Below are positions 43,663-53,359 of a stretch of DNA of 64,000 nucleotides, one piece after another. The stretch's first letter is position 1. The number at the start of each line of letters is the position of its first letter. The position numbers and the translations under genes were made by a program. Location of the stretch: NCBI RefSeq assembly GCF_011751765.2, contig NZ_CP061169.1:3286001-3350000 (forward strand), written 5' to 3'. This DNA comes from Paramicrobacterium chengjingii (lineage in GTDB: Bacteria; Actinomycetota; Actinomycetes; Actinomycetales; Microbacteriaceae). The notes beneath the pieces were generated by a model. It saw only the letters and a list, made by a program, of their open reading frames with translations, did not search any database and had not been told where the DNA came from.

Positions 43663-45096
43663 CTATCCAGCTAAGCCCAGTTCAGTGCGCCAGGCGAGAT
43701 GCAGGCTTTCATATGCTTCAACGGATACCGAGTCCGGCTGAATCACGCTACGTCGCCCCTTCCCTCCAAACTGCGTCACGTCAGCTCCGGCCCCGTCAAA
43801 GGCCAGGAGCGCTGCGCCGAGAATCGTGACATCTGGCTCCTCGCACACCTCGATCGTTCGGCCGAGCACATTCGCGCGAAGCTGGGCGAGCGTAAGCGAG
43901 CGGGCTGCACCTCCGGCCAAAACCAGGGTTGCAGTGCCTCCCGGGTCGAGCACATCGACGCCGTCTCTCACAACGTGCGCAGCTCCTTCTGCGGCAGCAA
44001 GCAGAAAGTGATCCACACGATGCTCATCGCGCTGCCCGTAAACGGCGCCTGCACGACCTGCTCGCCAGTATGGGAATCGGGCCCCGGACAGACTCGGATC
44101 AATGACGAGGCCGGCGGCCCCCGGCCCGATCCGTTCGTGCGCGGACTCTATAAGCTTCACGGCATCCGTCACGCTCTCTAAGCCGAAGAGCGTGCTCCAT
44201 CGGGTAAGTGCGCCTCCGGTCGCGCCGGTAGGCCCACCCACACTGAAGCCTCCGAGTGGATAAGGGTTCACGACCGTGCCAGCCGGTGCAGTAACCGGAT
44301 CAGGAGTTATGCGCAACAGAACGTCCGTCGTGCCCGCGATATCTGCAACAAGGTCGTCACGATTGCGCAGTACGAATGCGGCACCTGCGGACCCGTCAGT
44401 AGCGCCAGCTACCACCACGATACCCTCTCCCAGACCAAGCTCACGGGCGATGTGCGAAGAAACAGCTCCAACCACATCATTTGCGGCCTTTTGATCTGGA
44501 AGTTGGGCCGGAGAAAGTCCCGCCAACGCGATCATTTTGGCCGACCATTCCCTGTCGGCCACCGCACTAAGACCCGAATAGGCGGCCGAGGTTCTATCCG
44601 TACTAAAACGACCCGTCAGCCTCGCGACGATAAAGTCTTTTGGAGTAAGCACCTGAGAAACGCGGTCGGCCATCGCTGGCTCAGCATGCCTCAGTGCAAG
44701 AAACGCACCACCCGCACCTCCACTAAGGATCGGTCGCCCTGTCTCGTGCAGCAGAGAGGATAGTTCATCCCCAGCTGCTTCTCTGATGAGATCCACTCCG
44801 ACTGAATCGGCCCAACCACGCCCTGGTCCAACCGATTCGCCCTCCTCATCGACAAACACCGTCCCCACATGGCCAGCGATACCCATCGCCGCTACAGCAT
44901 CTCGAGCTTCATCGGGCAAGCTGAGCACGGTCGTGACGACGTCGCTCCACAGTGTTTCTGGTACGAACTCGACACCGGAGACTGCATCAAACCGTGCTAC
45001 TCGCGCTGAAGCCAGTACCGCCCCGGCACCGTCAACGATGGCACTGCGCACCGTCGACGAGCCGATATCGATCGACAACACAAGCGGGGCGGTCAT
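43663..45096 (-). CDS. FGGY-family carbohydrate kinase, xylulokinase-like
   Basis: A 477-residue FGGY kinase. The first domain opens with VLSIDIGSSTVRSAIVDGAG and contains GIAGHVGTVFVDEEG; the second has AGTTDVLLR and LVLAGGAARSLTLAQLRANV, the family's C-terminal signature. It phosphorylates a sugar or polyol. ATG 45096 is 8 bases after the TPP-enzyme stop. In this operon it follows the TPP enzyme, which may generate the sugar-like product it uses (inference). Confidence 0.87.
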   Translation of the reverse strand: MTAPLVLSIDIGSSTVRSAIVDGAGAVLASARVARFDAVSGVEFVPETLWSDVVTTVLSLPDEARDAVAAMGIAGHVGTVFVDEEGESVGPGRGWADSVGVDLIREAAGDELSSLLHETGRPILSGGAGGAFLALRHAEPAMADRVSQVLTPKDFIVARLTGRFSTDRTSAAYSGLSAVADREWSAKMIALAGLSPAQLPDQKAANDVVGAVSSHIARELGLGEGIVVVAGATDGSAGAAFVLRNRDDLVADIAGTTDVLLRITPDPVTAPAGTVVNPYPLGGFSVGGPTGATGGALTRWSTLFGLESVTDAVKLIESAHERIGPGAAGLVIDPSLSGARFPYWRAGRAGAVYGQRDEHRVDHFLLAAAEGAAHVVRDGVDVLDPGGTATLVLAGGAARSLTLAQLRANVLGRTIEVCEEPDVTILGAALLAFDGAGADVTQFGGKGRRSVIQPDSVSVEAYESLHLAWRTELGLAG

Positions 45097-45104
45097 TGTG
45101 TCAC

Positions 45105-46805
45105 CTACTGGCCACTCGCTTCATAAGGCATGAACGCAGGATACGTCCACGCATTCGCCGAACGGTCGAGCGGCACATCAATCAAGGCGGGACTGCTGCC
45201 TCGGAGAACCTCGCCGACACGACGCACGAGGGTGTCGAGGTCCGGAGCCGTCTCACCGTCGACTCCCATGCCGCGCGCAACGAGACCGAAGTCGACAGAA
45301 CCGAAGTCGACGCCAATTGTGCGCCCGTCAAAGTGCAGTTCCTGCTCCTGGCGAATGTTGCCATAACTGGAATCATTCAACACGACTATGCACACAGGGC
45401 CGCCGACGCGCGCAAGGGTCTCCAGCTCACCGGCGCTCATCCCGAGCGAGCCGTCGCCGATGAGTGCTAGTACGGGTCGACCAGGATCGATCGTCGCCGA
45501 CGCGATTGCCGACGGGAGCGCGAACCCCATATTCCCGAAGCCAACCGGCTTGATGTAACTGTTGGGCTCGATGATCTGCCAGAGAAACGACCAAACCCCG
45601 GGATTGCCCGCATCAGGTATGAGGAGCGTGTCATCCGGCGCGGCCTTGCGAAGACCTCTCACGATGTCCGCCGGTGAGAGAGGCGCTACGTGATCTCCAG
45701 GCGTGACGGCGGAACTCTCCCACCACACGCGATTCGCCTCCTGCAATTCGGAAACCCAAGCACCTCGCTTCTCTCGTTCATTTGCAGCGCGATTCCCGAC
45801 GGCCTGAAGCGTGGCCTCTGTGAAGGATGCAATGTCGGAAATGATTCCGGCGGTCACCTCACCGTAATAGCGTCCGATCATCGCAGGGTCGATATCCACT
45901 TGAATGACCTCAGGGAGGACTCGACGCCAGCGAGTTGTTGACACTGCATTGAGACTGTTACCCAGAGCGAGAACGAGGTCTGCGTCGCTGAGCACGCGAG
46001 TCGAGATCGTGGTGCCCATCCGACTCACGGCGCCAAAGACAAGTGGATGCGTTGTCGGGACAGCGCCGATACCGTTGAACGTGGTTACGACTGGGATGTT
46101 GAGGGCTTCCGCAAGCTTGAGGACAGCATCGGATGCATTGCCACGGTTACCGCCGTTTCCAAGCCAAATGACCGGGCGTTCAGCCGCAACGAGACGCTCA
46201 ACTGCGGTGGCGAGACCCACTGCGTTGGGGGCCGGACGCTGCGAGACCCACTCTCGGGCGGGATGCACTTCAGGGATAGCCGGGGGTTCCGTGACTACGC
46301 CCTCAATGGTGTCACGCGCGAAATCCAGGTGCACCGGGCCCGGATTACCCGCCATGGCGTTGACGTAGCTCTCCTCCATGGCCTGCTTGATCGAGGAGGC
46401 GTGCGCCACCAGCCGGCTGTACTTCACCAGTGGTTTGAACAGCTCAACATGATCAGCGTTCTGCGCGTCGTCCTTGTGGATGTTCTCGCCATTGTTGTTG
46501 CATGTGAGGACAAAGCCCGGACTTGAGTCGCGGAATGCTCCTCCCACACCGGTGAGGAGGTTGGTCGCGCCTGGGCCAGTGGTCGAAATACAGGCAGCAG
46601 GTTCACCAGTCAGACGCCCATAGGCATCCATCATTACCGCCGCCGCATTCTCGTGTCTGGTGTGGATGAGCTCAATGCCCGGTGTATCGATAATCGCATC
46701 GGTTATCGCCAAGGTCTGCCCGCCAACGACGCCGAATACGTGGCGGACGCCGAGCGAGACGAGCATATCGACAACAATCTGGCCGCCGGTCTTGGGGTTT
46801 GTCAT
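45105..46805 (-). CDS. Thiamine-diphosphate-dependent enzyme, acetolactate synthase-like
   Basis: A 566-residue three-domain ThDP enzyme. Catalytic Glu is in THTRHENAAAVM-type context (IHTRHENAA), followed by STTGPGATNLLTGV. The ThDP/metal motif GDGSLGMSAGELETLARVGG ends in NDSSYGN. This fits the acetolactate synthase/2-hydroxyacyl-CoA lyase/oxalyl-CoA decarboxylase family; the operon's MaoC and CoA genes make an acyl-CoA or 2-oxoacid lyase plausible. It is unlikely to be the biosynthetic IlvB, as no small subunit adjoins. ATG 46805 has GGAGA upstream, 27 bases after the MaoC stop. Confidence 0.87.
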   Translation of the reverse strand: MTNPKTGGQIVVDMLVSLGVRHVFGVVGGQTLAITDAIIDTPGIELIHTRHENAAAVMMDAYGRLTGEPAACISTTGPGATNLLTGVGGAFRDSSPGFVLTCNNNGENIHKDDAQNADHVELFKPLVKYSRLVAHASSIKQAMEESYVNAMAGNPGPVHLDFARDTIEGVVTEPPAIPEVHPAREWVSQRPAPNAVGLATAVERLVAAERPVIWLGNGGNRGNASDAVLKLAEALNIPVVTTFNGIGAVPTTHPLVFGAVSRMGTTISTRVLSDADLVLALGNSLNAVSTTRWRRVLPEVIQVDIDPAMIGRYYGEVTAGIISDIASFTEATLQAVGNRAANEREKRGAWVSELQEANRVWWESSAVTPGDHVAPLSPADIVRGLRKAAPDDTLLIPDAGNPGVWSFLWQIIEPNSYIKPVGFGNMGFALPSAIASATIDPGRPVLALIGDGSLGMSAGELETLARVGGPVCIVVLNDSSYGNIRQEQELHFDGRTIGVDFGSVDFGLVARGMGVDGETAPDLDTLVRRVGEVLRGSSPALIDVPLDRSANAWTYPAFMPYEASGQ

Positions 46806-46831
46806 ATGTGGGTCTCCATTGTGATAGATGG

Positions 46832-47848
46832 TCAATTAGTGGGGAGCTTTGCGGATGCCCAGCCGACTGTCGTGAGCCGGCCAGCAGAATTGCGGGCCCA
46901 AACATCGAGTAAGGCGATATTGCCCCCGTCGTCACATGGATTTATCGCCGTGATGATTCCGCTGATGGTTATTGGTTCGAACACATTGACTGGCGCGAGA
47001 AACTTGACGCGCAGCCAGCCAGTTGTAAAGAACGATGCTCCGAACGCGTGCGCCAGCCGCTGAGCAAAGAGGCCGAACTGCTGAGCGCCCTGCACAATTG
47101 GCTGCCGGAGTCCGCCCTCGCGCGCAGTCGCGAGGTTGTTGTGAATATTCGTGACGTACTCGCCAAGTCGCGAGAACACAGCGGCTTGCTCGAATGTCAC
47201 GGTCCTGATCAGTGGAGTGAGGACGTCCCCCACTCGAGCGCCTTCGAGAGTAGCGACCTGCCGTGAGCTTGCTGGGACTTCACCAGTTACAGGCCGATCT
47301 GCACTTGTTGTGCTCCCTCGCCCGGCTACCGCACCAGGCATCGTCCTGAGAATTTCAATGCCGCGATGTCGAACGATGCTTCTCCCATCATCGCCCACAG
47401 CACGGGCTTCCATGACGACATAGCCGTGATTTCGGCGTTCGTACGCGTCTGTATAGCCAGCGCTGAGCGTGACAACTTCGTCCAATCGAACCGGATTGTC
47501 GAACCACATCTCTTCCTCCGTGTGGAGGCCAACAACCTTGCTCGCCGCATACACGTTGGTGAACATCTGCACGAGGTCATTACAGAGGAGGGCCGCTTGC
47601 CCGATACGTCCCCCGAAAGGACTGTCGTTCATATACCAGGAGTGGTACTCGTCTTGAGTAAATGCGTATCGCTTGATCTTGTGATCGTCGACAACTTCAC
47701 TGACTGTTCCCAGATCCTCAGGAACAACGAGATTCTCAAACACCGGGTCCTTTCGACCCGATTCCAATTGCTCGATCGCGAGATCGGGAACGCGACGCGG
47801 ATCTGTGAGATCCCGCCAACGTGATTCCTCGATCAACAGTGCCTCCAT
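46832..47848 (-). CDS. Double-hotdog MaoC-like acyl-CoA hydratase
   Basis: A 338-residue relative of the proteins at 1-434 and 13484-14455. The first half shows YAFTQDEYHSWYMNDSPFGG and LHTEEEMWFDNPVRLDEVV; the second shows FSRLGEYVTNIHNN and FTTGWLRVKFLAPVNVFEP. It has a longer N-terminal extension (about 40 residues). It would hydrate or dehydrate a CoA thioester. It begins a four-gene minus unit whose promoter carries the shared operator at 47860-47872; its type III CoA-transferase partner may be the gene at 54507. Confidence 0.85.
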   Translation of the reverse strand: MEALLIEESRWRDLTDPRRVPDLAIEQLESGRKDPVFENLVVPEDLGTVSEVVDDHKIKRYAFTQDEYHSWYMNDSPFGGRIGQAALLCNDLVQMFTNVYAASKVVGLHTEEEMWFDNPVRLDEVVTLSAGYTDAYERRNHGYVVMEARAVGDDGRSIVRHRGIEILRTMPGAVAGRGSTTSADRPVTGEVPASSRQVATLEGARVGDVLTPLIRTVTFEQAAVFSRLGEYVTNIHNNLATAREGGLRQPIVQGAQQFGLFAQRLAHAFGASFFTTGWLRVKFLAPVNVFEPITISGIITAINPCDDGGNIALLDVWARNSAGRLTTVGWASAKLPTN

Positions 47849-47859
47849 TTCGTAGTCGA

Positions 47860-47872
47860 CTAGTAGTCTATA
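47860..47872 (-). promoter_or_regulatory. Shared operator, copy before the MaoC-TPP unit
   Basis: On the minus strand the sequence reads TATAGACTACTAG, 12 of 13 bases identical to the copy at 54313-54325. It lies 12 bases above the MaoC start at 47848, in the 43-bp gap between two minus-strand genes. The TATAGA part could also act as a -10 element. The gap is otherwise too short for other features. Confidence 0.6.
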
Positions 47873-47891
47873 CCAATTTTTGTCGTTAGCT

Positions 47892-49415
47892 CTATACGAT
47901 GTGCGCCGCTGCGCGCACCGCTAGGGCAACTGTCGTGGCTGTCGGGTTGCATGCGGTTGGAGTCGGAATGACGCCATTGCCGCCGACAGAGAGGCCGTCG
48001 ACACCCCACACACGTCCGAAACTGTCACAGACGCTCGCACCATCATCCGTCTCGCCCATTCGAACAGATCCCATGATGTGATACGACGCCCCATCCTGAA
48101 GGAGAGCGGGCCCTCCGCCGACGAAACTGCCGAGCGCATCCCGTACATTCTCGTGGGCGGCCATCATGTTGTGAACCGTCGCATGATCACGGTCGTTCAG
48201 TTGATAGTGGATTCGAAGAGCAGGCATTCCGTAAGCATCCGTTTCTCTGTCGCTGAACCCGATACGGTCGCGCGAGTCGAGTTCTTTGCACCCAAAGAGC
48301 ACGACGCCCACGTAGGATCCCGGCCAGGGTGATGCGTGCTCATCGAGTGCGATGGGTGATGCATCGAGCTGCATCACCTGAACCGAAAAAGGGAAGTTTT
48401 CTCTGTCGTAGGGAATCCATGTGACTCCCGCATCGCGATCGAGCCCGCCAGCAGAAGCCTCTGACTCCCCCCGCGCCAGCTCTCGAAAGCGATCATCGAG
48501 CTGCACGAACGACCGAGCATCGAGGTGATCGTTCACGTAGCGACCGAGCGCTTGAGGCCGGATGCCGGATGCGTACATGAGTTGTGGCGTGCGATACGCG
48601 TCTGCAGCGACAAAAACATGATCGCTGGAAACACGATATTCTTCGCCGCTGACCAGGTTACGAAGCTGCACACCGACAACACGATCACCCTTGCAAACAA
48701 GCGAGGTAGCTAGCGTGTTTGCGCGAAGCTCGAATCGTTCACTCGGCGACGCGAAAAGTCTTTCGAGAAGCTTCTCCGTACCGGCGAACCCAAGCCTGCC
48801 ATCAGCGTCTGGGGTCAGTGCCAGTGGCATAGCCTGAACAGGTCGCTTCACGAAGCTATCGAACTTCGCGCCAAGCGCTGTCTGTACGCCCATGGCCAGC
48901 GCTGATTCATCAAAGGCGCGCTGCGTCACCGAAAGTAGCCGGTATCCAGCAGCGAAATCGTGGGCAAACTCGTCGGCGGGAATGAAAGGAATCAACTCAC
49001 CTTTGCCTGGGGCAGGACAAGCGCACGACCAGTGCGCGCCCATTCCACCCACATTTGAAGACATGGCGCCTGCTGGAAATCCCGTCGAGTCCGATGCCAC
49101 CATTCCATCGGAGATGAGAAAAGTACCCGGTCGAACCCCGATCGGAAGCCGCCCCTCGGCATCCGGAGAAATAGCCCGAGGCGGCGGTAACCCCAGTCGT
49201 GAACCCAGAGGTCCCTGTGAAGCTACCTGTGCGCGTTCCCGATCTGCCACATCACCAGTTCTGCGTACATGACGGCCCGGCGGCGAAGCTACGAGGGGAC
49301 CGCACTCAACCATGAGTATCGACGTTTCAGGCGCAGACTCTGCGAGAGTACGAGCGAAGGCCGTGCCGGCGGGACCGCTACCCACGACGACCACGTCGAA
49401 AGTGTTCCTTATCAT
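47892..49415 (-). CDS. GMC/pyranose-oxidase-like FAD oxidoreductase
   Basis: A 507-residue flavoenzyme starting with FAD motif VVVVGSGPAGTAFARTLAES. It carries GGMGAHWSCACPAPG, matching the segment where pyranose 2-oxidase attaches FAD to His. Near the C-terminus YHIMGSVRMGE and NGVIPTPTACNPTATTVA supply the His and Asn expected of the catalytic pair. Pyranose oxidases and bacterial C-glycoside 3-oxidases oxidise a ring hydroxyl of glucose or a glycoside to a ketone. No signal peptide, so it acts inside the cell. ATG 49415 follows AAAGGG by 7 bases. Last gene of the unit starting at 54250. Confidence 0.8.
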   Translation of the reverse strand: MIRNTFDVVVVGSGPAGTAFARTLAESAPETSILMVECGPLVASPPGRHVRRTGDVADRERAQVASQGPLGSRLGLPPPRAISPDAEGRLPIGVRPGTFLISDGMVASDSTGFPAGAMSSNVGGMGAHWSCACPAPGKGELIPFIPADEFAHDFAAGYRLLSVTQRAFDESALAMGVQTALGAKFDSFVKRPVQAMPLALTPDADGRLGFAGTEKLLERLFASPSERFELRANTLATSLVCKGDRVVGVQLRNLVSGEEYRVSSDHVFVAADAYRTPQLMYASGIRPQALGRYVNDHLDARSFVQLDDRFRELARGESEASAGGLDRDAGVTWIPYDRENFPFSVQVMQLDASPIALDEHASPWPGSYVGVVLFGCKELDSRDRIGFSDRETDAYGMPALRIHYQLNDRDHATVHNMMAAHENVRDALGSFVGGGPALLQDGASYHIMGSVRMGETDDGASVCDSFGRVWGVDGLSVGGNGVIPTPTACNPTATTVALAVRAAAHIV

Positions 49416-49431
49416 CGCGTTACCCTTTCAG

Positions 49432-49458
49432 CACCCCGCCCCGGTGGGTGTATGGTGC
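49432..49458 (-). repeat. GC-rich inverted repeat before the flavoenzyme gene
   Basis: GCACC (49432-49436) and GGTGC (49454-49458), with an inner CACCC/GGGTG pair, form a nested hairpin in the 85-bp gap between the CoA-transferase B gene and the flavoenzyme gene. It may modulate read-through; weak evidence. Confidence 0.3.
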
Positions 49459-49500
49459 TTGATTTTGATTCCTTCAACACGAGACTGATAACGAACTGCG

Positions 49501-50304
49501 TCAGGTGCGAAGCAGCGCGCCGGACGGATCGATCTCCTCGCGAATTGCACGCAGAGTCGAGGCAGCCGGGGTCGAGGTCTCTGAGAGGTCTTCAGCGATT
49601 TCGGGGCCAAACGACATCCGAGACCGAACGTCCTCAAGAGTTACGCCGCTGTGCAGCGAGCGAAGGCGCATCCGCCCATCGGCTGTGAAGTCGAACACCC
49701 CGTGGTCTGTGACGACTAAAGATGGGCCGCCTCCCGAATATCCGAGCGATTCTCTGGAACGCGTTCCGTTGCCATAACCGAAGCTCGTTATGTGATCAAC
49801 ATGGTCAACGAAGACGCGTGATGACAGATCTGTGACGATGATTGGGCGACGGACAAACGCGAGGTGCTCCGGTTGAGCAAGGCACCCTACAAGACGGACC
49901 TTGGGGCGTTCTGGCGTTCCAATCCGGGTGATATTGAGGTTGCCGTGCTGGTCAACTTGAGCAGCCGACTCGAAGCTCACATCGAACTCGCCTCGCACGA
50001 GCATGTCAACCTTCTGGCCCACGTCTGCTGGTGCGTAGGCGCCTCGCCAACGGGTGATCGCATCTTGCGTAAGATGCGCGGGCACGTCCGTAAGGTCCGG
50101 GCTCAGAAGATTCCCCCAGTAGATGTCAAGGCCCGGAGCGTGATCTAGTTGCGCAAGCCGAGCCGCTACAAGCGGGATTCCGACTGCGAGGGTGAATGCT
50201 CGCCCTGACGTGCCGACACCGACAAAGACAACGTCGTCGTCTCTAAGCGCCGCACTGATCGCAACGGCCATCAACTCATTTTGAGTAGGCGTGATGTCAG
50301 TCAT
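49501..50304 (-). CDS. Class I CoA-transferase-like subunit B (GctB/IpdB-like)
   Basis: A 267-residue beta-subunit homologue of glutaconate-type CoA-transferases: FVGVGTSGRAFTLAVGIPLV at the start, then FDFTADGRMRLRSLHSGVTLEDV, then MSFGPEIAED. In true transferases the strand after HAPGL carries the CoA-accepting Glu (xYExG); here it reads DIYWGNLLSPD, with no Glu. That loss is known in IpdAB-type enzymes of steroid degradation, which hydrolyse a ring C-C bond instead. So this pair may be a ring-opening hydrolase (inference). ATG 50304 overlaps the A subunit by 8 bases. Confidence 0.82.
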   Translation of the reverse strand: MTDITPTQNELMAVAISAALRDDDVVFVGVGTSGRAFTLAVGIPLVAARLAQLDHAPGLDIYWGNLLSPDLTDVPAHLTQDAITRWRGAYAPADVGQKVDMLVRGEFDVSFESAAQVDQHGNLNITRIGTPERPKVRLVGCLAQPEHLAFVRRPIIVTDLSSRVFVDHVDHITSFGYGNGTRSRESLGYSGGGPSLVVTDHGVFDFTADGRMRLRSLHSGVTLEDVRSRMSFGPEIAEDLSETSTPAASTLRAIREEIDPSGALLRT

Positions 50305-51181
50305 TGGAACCCACTTTTAGGGAGGCCAGCCGCTTTGCACCAATCTGCCTCAGAAACGTCTCATGGTCTTGGGTGTCTCCCACCGTCTCTTTGAGGTAGG
50401 TCACGAAGGTCTCGTCTGATCGTGAAGCATCGACCCAAGCCTGAAGCTCAGTCTCATCTTCGTCGTAAAAGGTGTCGCAGCTACCGGGGTAAGCGCCGTA
50501 CGGAGCTTCGCAGACAGCAGCCACCTTGGTGTGGGGGATATACGTGAGATTCGGTCGACGCGCCACTTCTGCGTGCGGAATTACCCGCTCGACGGACACA
50601 ATCAGTTGAGTCGATGCTGCCCCCATAATGAGGTCAATATCGTCGCTGTCGCGATGAACGGGCCATACGATATTTCCGTACTCGTCCCCCGCATATGCGT
50701 GTAGCAAAGTTATATCGGCGTGTGCAGCAGCGACAGTCTGCAACTCAGTGCCCGTGTAGGGGCAACTGACAGACCGAATGTCGTCGCGCTCACTCATCTC
50801 CGTTCCCCGTATTGGCACCACGGGCAGGAATGGTAGCCCCATTGCCGCCGCGCGAAACCGTGCAGTCATAAAGGACTCTGATTGATCGGTGACTCGAATT
50901 CGGCCTTGCTCAACGGCACGGCGGAAGTTCGGTGCACCTCCCTGCCACCACATACCGACGTAGATCCCCTCCCAGGCGCGAACGCAACCCGCTCCCGCAA
51001 GAAGATCAGTCGCTAAGCTCGACGCCCACGTTAAGAGTGATAGGTCACGCACGTTGCGGCGAACCAGTTCTCGGCAGAGCGCCAGCGGCTGTCTCCGGAG
51101 GAGCGACCCGCCCAACGCGACAACGTCGCCGTCAGATACGCGTGAAGCCGCGTCTGAGAGCGACTGCAGTTTGCGTTTCAT
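50297..51181 (-). CDS. Class I CoA-transferase-like subunit A (GctA/IpdA-like)
   Basis: A 294-residue alpha-subunit homologue: [20 protein letters not shown] (substrate/CoA fold start), [14 protein letters not shown], and [20 protein letters not shown] near residue 165. A Glu in VTDQSESFM precedes the conserved [13 protein letters not shown] block, and could be the catalytic acid in an IpdA-type hydrolase. ATG 51181 overlaps the ABC ATPase stop (ATGA), tying import to CoA chemistry. Confidence 0.85.
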   Translation of the reverse strand: MKRKLQSLSDAASRVSDGDVVALGGSLLRRQPLALCRELVRRNVRDLSLLTWASSLATDLLAGAGCVRAWEGIYVGMWWQGGAPNFRRAVEQGRIRVTDQSESFMTARFRAAAMGLPFLPVVPIRGTEMSERDDIRSVSCPYTGTELQTVAAAHADITLLHAYAGDEYGNIVWPVHRDSDDIDLIMGAASTQLIVSVERVIPHAEVARRPNLTYIPHTKVAAVCEAPYGAYPGSCDTFYDEDETELQAWVDASRSDETFVTYLKETVGDTQDHETFLRQIGAKRLASLKVGSND

Positions 51182-51909
51182 CGCTCCTCCAGCACGCGGT
51201 GGAGGAATTGCCGCAGACGAGGATTCTTTGGATCCGTGAAGATCTGCTCGGGCACCCCTTCTTCACCGATTACTCCGTTGTCGAAATAGAGGATTCGATC
51301 CGCGGTCTCGCGAGCAAAGCCCATTTCGTGAGTCACGACGAGCATGGTCATCCCTTCCGCCGCCAGCTCTCGCATGACCTTTGTCACCTCGCCCACCAGC
51401 TCGGGATCCAGCGCACTGGTGGCCTCATCGAACAGCATGACCTGGGGTTGCATCGACAAGGCGCGAGCAATGGCGACTCGCTGCTGTTGACCACCAGATA
51501 GCTGCTGGGGATAGGCCGATGCTTTATCAGCGAGGCCGACACGCTCAAGTGCCGAACGAGCGACTTCCCGGGCTTGCTCCCGGTTCATCTTTTTCACTTT
51601 TCGCAGGGCAAGCGTGGCATTGTCTAACGCACTCAGGTGGGGAAACAGGTTGAACTGCTGGAAAACCATCCCCACATACTGATGGACCTCTCGAGAGGTC
51701 TTCCGCTCGTGAACTCGTACGCCGTTCACAGAAATCTCGCCGGAGTCCACGGTTTCTAGACCGTTTATTGTTCGGAGAAGTGTACTTTTTCCGGAGCCAC
51801 TTGCACCAATGATTGCGATGACTTCGCCTGCCTCAACAGAGACACTCACGCCGCGCAGTACCTCGTTGTCGCCGAAGCGCTTACGGACGTCCTTTACGTC
51901 AACGATCAT
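51178..51909 (-). CDS. Polar amino-acid-type ABC transporter ATPase
   Basis: A 243-residue ATPase of the GlnQ/HisP type: Walker [15 protein letters not shown], signature [15 protein letters not shown], Walker [15 protein letters not shown] and His switch [10 protein letters not shown]. It powers the two permeases upstream. ATG 51909 overlaps the permease stop. The family imports small charged molecules, not only amino acids; with CoA-enzymes in the operon, an acid is likely. Confidence 0.95.
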   Translation of the reverse strand: MIVDVKDVRKRFGDNEVLRGVSVSVEAGEVIAIIGASGSGKSTLLRTINGLETVDSGEISVNGVRVHERKTSREVHQYVGMVFQQFNLFPHLSALDNATLALRKVKKMNREQAREVARSALERVGLADKASAYPQQLSGGQQQRVAIARALSMQPQVMLFDEATSALDPELVGEVTKVMRELAAEGMTMLVVTHEMGFARETADRILYFDNGVIGEEGVPEQIFTDPKNPRLRQFLHRVLEER

Positions 51910-52574
51910 GCGGCTCTCTCCCTTCTGGTAACGCTCCGCTTTTCAAGCGCACGTGCTGCGAGGGAAAGCGGGAAGCTGATGATAAAGAACATGGCGGCTA
52001 CGACAAGATAAACGTCGAATGAGTTTGCGCCATGGTTGATGATGACCTGGCCTTGACGAACGATGTCGTAGTAACTGATCGTGGATGCTAAAGCCGTGTT
52101 CTTGACCAATGTGAGGTATTGGCCAAAAAGTGGCGCGAGAACGACCGGAAGCGTTTGAGGAAAGACCACGTTCTTGGTGATGCTCAGACGCGACATTCCG
52201 AGAGTCGTTGCGGCCTCTCGTTGCCCAGCATTCACCGATTCGAACCCTGCGCGGAAGATCTCCGATATATATGCACCCTGGTACAGAGTCATTCCGATAA
52301 GAGCCGCGATGAACACGGTTACGCCTTCGAGTTGCAAATAGGCAGCGCCGAAGTATATGAACAGCAACTGCACAAGTAGCGGCGTACCGCGGAAAACCTC
52401 GAGGTATACCCGGAGCAACAGGTCAAGGACGGGAACCCGAGCATAGCGACCGAGCCCGACAAGGAACCCGAGCACGGTACTCGTCAAAATCGAGACAACA
52501 GTGAGTACGAACGTCGCGAAAAACCCTTCTAAGAGTAGGTCGCGGAATTCCCAGATCTGCTCCCAGCTACTCAT
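51906..52574 (-). CDS. Polar amino-acid-type ABC transporter permease
   Basis: A 222-residue HisM/GlnP-type permease with about five helices ([20 protein letters not shown] is the first) and the cytoplasmic loop [40 protein letters not shown] is characteristic of the family. ATG 52574 overlaps the partner permease stop. Confidence 0.94.
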   Translation of the reverse strand: MSSWEQIWEFRDLLLEGFFATFVLTVVSILTSTVLGFLVGLGRYARVPVLDLLLRVYLEVFRGTPLLVQLLFIYFGAAYLQLEGVTVFIAALIGMTLYQGAYISEIFRAGFESVNAGQREAATTLGMSRLSITKNVVFPQTLPVVLAPLFGQYLTLVKNTALASTISYYDIVRQGQVIINHGANSFDVYLVVAAMFFIISFPLSLAARALEKRSVTRRERAA

Positions 52575-53293
52575 GCGGGGTCACCCCCCACTCGAAGCTT
52601 CTGAGATCGGCGGATGCGGAATCTGAACTTGGTTTCGACCTGCGGCTTGAAGACTCTGCGGGCAAAGACGTGTGCGGCGAATGCGACGAGGTTCGTGAGC
52701 ACAAGGTAGAAGAGCATTGCGAAAGCAAAGATGGCCAAAGTCTCATAAGTGATGCCGTTCACAATCCGTGCAACACTCGTCAACTCGTTTACAGCGATCG
52801 TGGAAAGCAGCGAACTCGCAAGGATCATGTCGATGTATTGATTAATGATTGGAGGAAAGACGGTACGGAACGCCTGCGGTAAGACGACACTGAAGAAGGT
52901 GTGCGTCGAGGAGAGACCAAGAGAACGTGCCGCCTCTAGCTGTCCGGCAGGAACGGACTGAAGCCCGGCCCGAATGACCTCGACCAGATAGGCACCCGCG
53001 TTGATGGCAAGCGCAATAACTCCCGCCAGCAACGCAGACAAGCGAATGCCGATCGACCCGAGCCCGAAATAGACAATGAATATCTGGACGAGGACTGGAG
53101 TGTTCCGAAGTACTTCGACGTAGACGGCGCCCACGGCCCGCATTACACTCCACGACGACAAGCGCATGAGCGCAACAAGTGCTCCTAGGACTAGTGAAAG
53201 AGCAAAGGCAACTGTCGAAGTCCATATCGTCACCCACGAGCCGTTGATAAAGAGCTGGGTATAGTCAAGAAAGTTCACAGGATGAAGGACCAT
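52571..53293 (-). CDS. Polar amino-acid-type ABC transporter permease
   Basis: A 240-residue HisQ/GlnP-type permease: WVTIWTSTVAFALSLVLGAL, VYVEVLRNTPVLVQIFIVYF, and the loop GQLEAARSLGLSSTHTFFSV. It pairs with the next gene. The start codon at 53293 lies 66 bases after the binding-protein stop. Confidence 0.94.
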   Translation of the reverse strand: MVLHPVNFLDYTQLFINGSWVTIWTSTVAFALSLVLGALVALMRLSSWSVMRAVGAVYVEVLRNTPVLVQIFIVYFGLGSIGIRLSALLAGVIALAINAGAYLVEVIRAGLQSVPAGQLEAARSLGLSSTHTFFSVVLPQAFRTVFPPIINQYIDMILASSLLSTIAVNELTSVARIVNGITYETLAIFAFAMLFYLVLTNLVAFAAHVFARRVFKPQVETKFRFRIRRSQKLRVGGDPA

Positions 53294-53359
53294 TCCTCTC
53301 GCGTCGGGCAGCGGTCGAGTAGCGGCGAGATGCAGAGGAATTCGCCGCTATGTCAAGTT

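Noticed and set aside
45105..46805. The ThDP enzyme as acetolactate synthase IlvB or as IolD
   Set aside because: No IlvN or ilvC neighbours, and it is shorter than IolD with no other iol genes; left as a family-level call.
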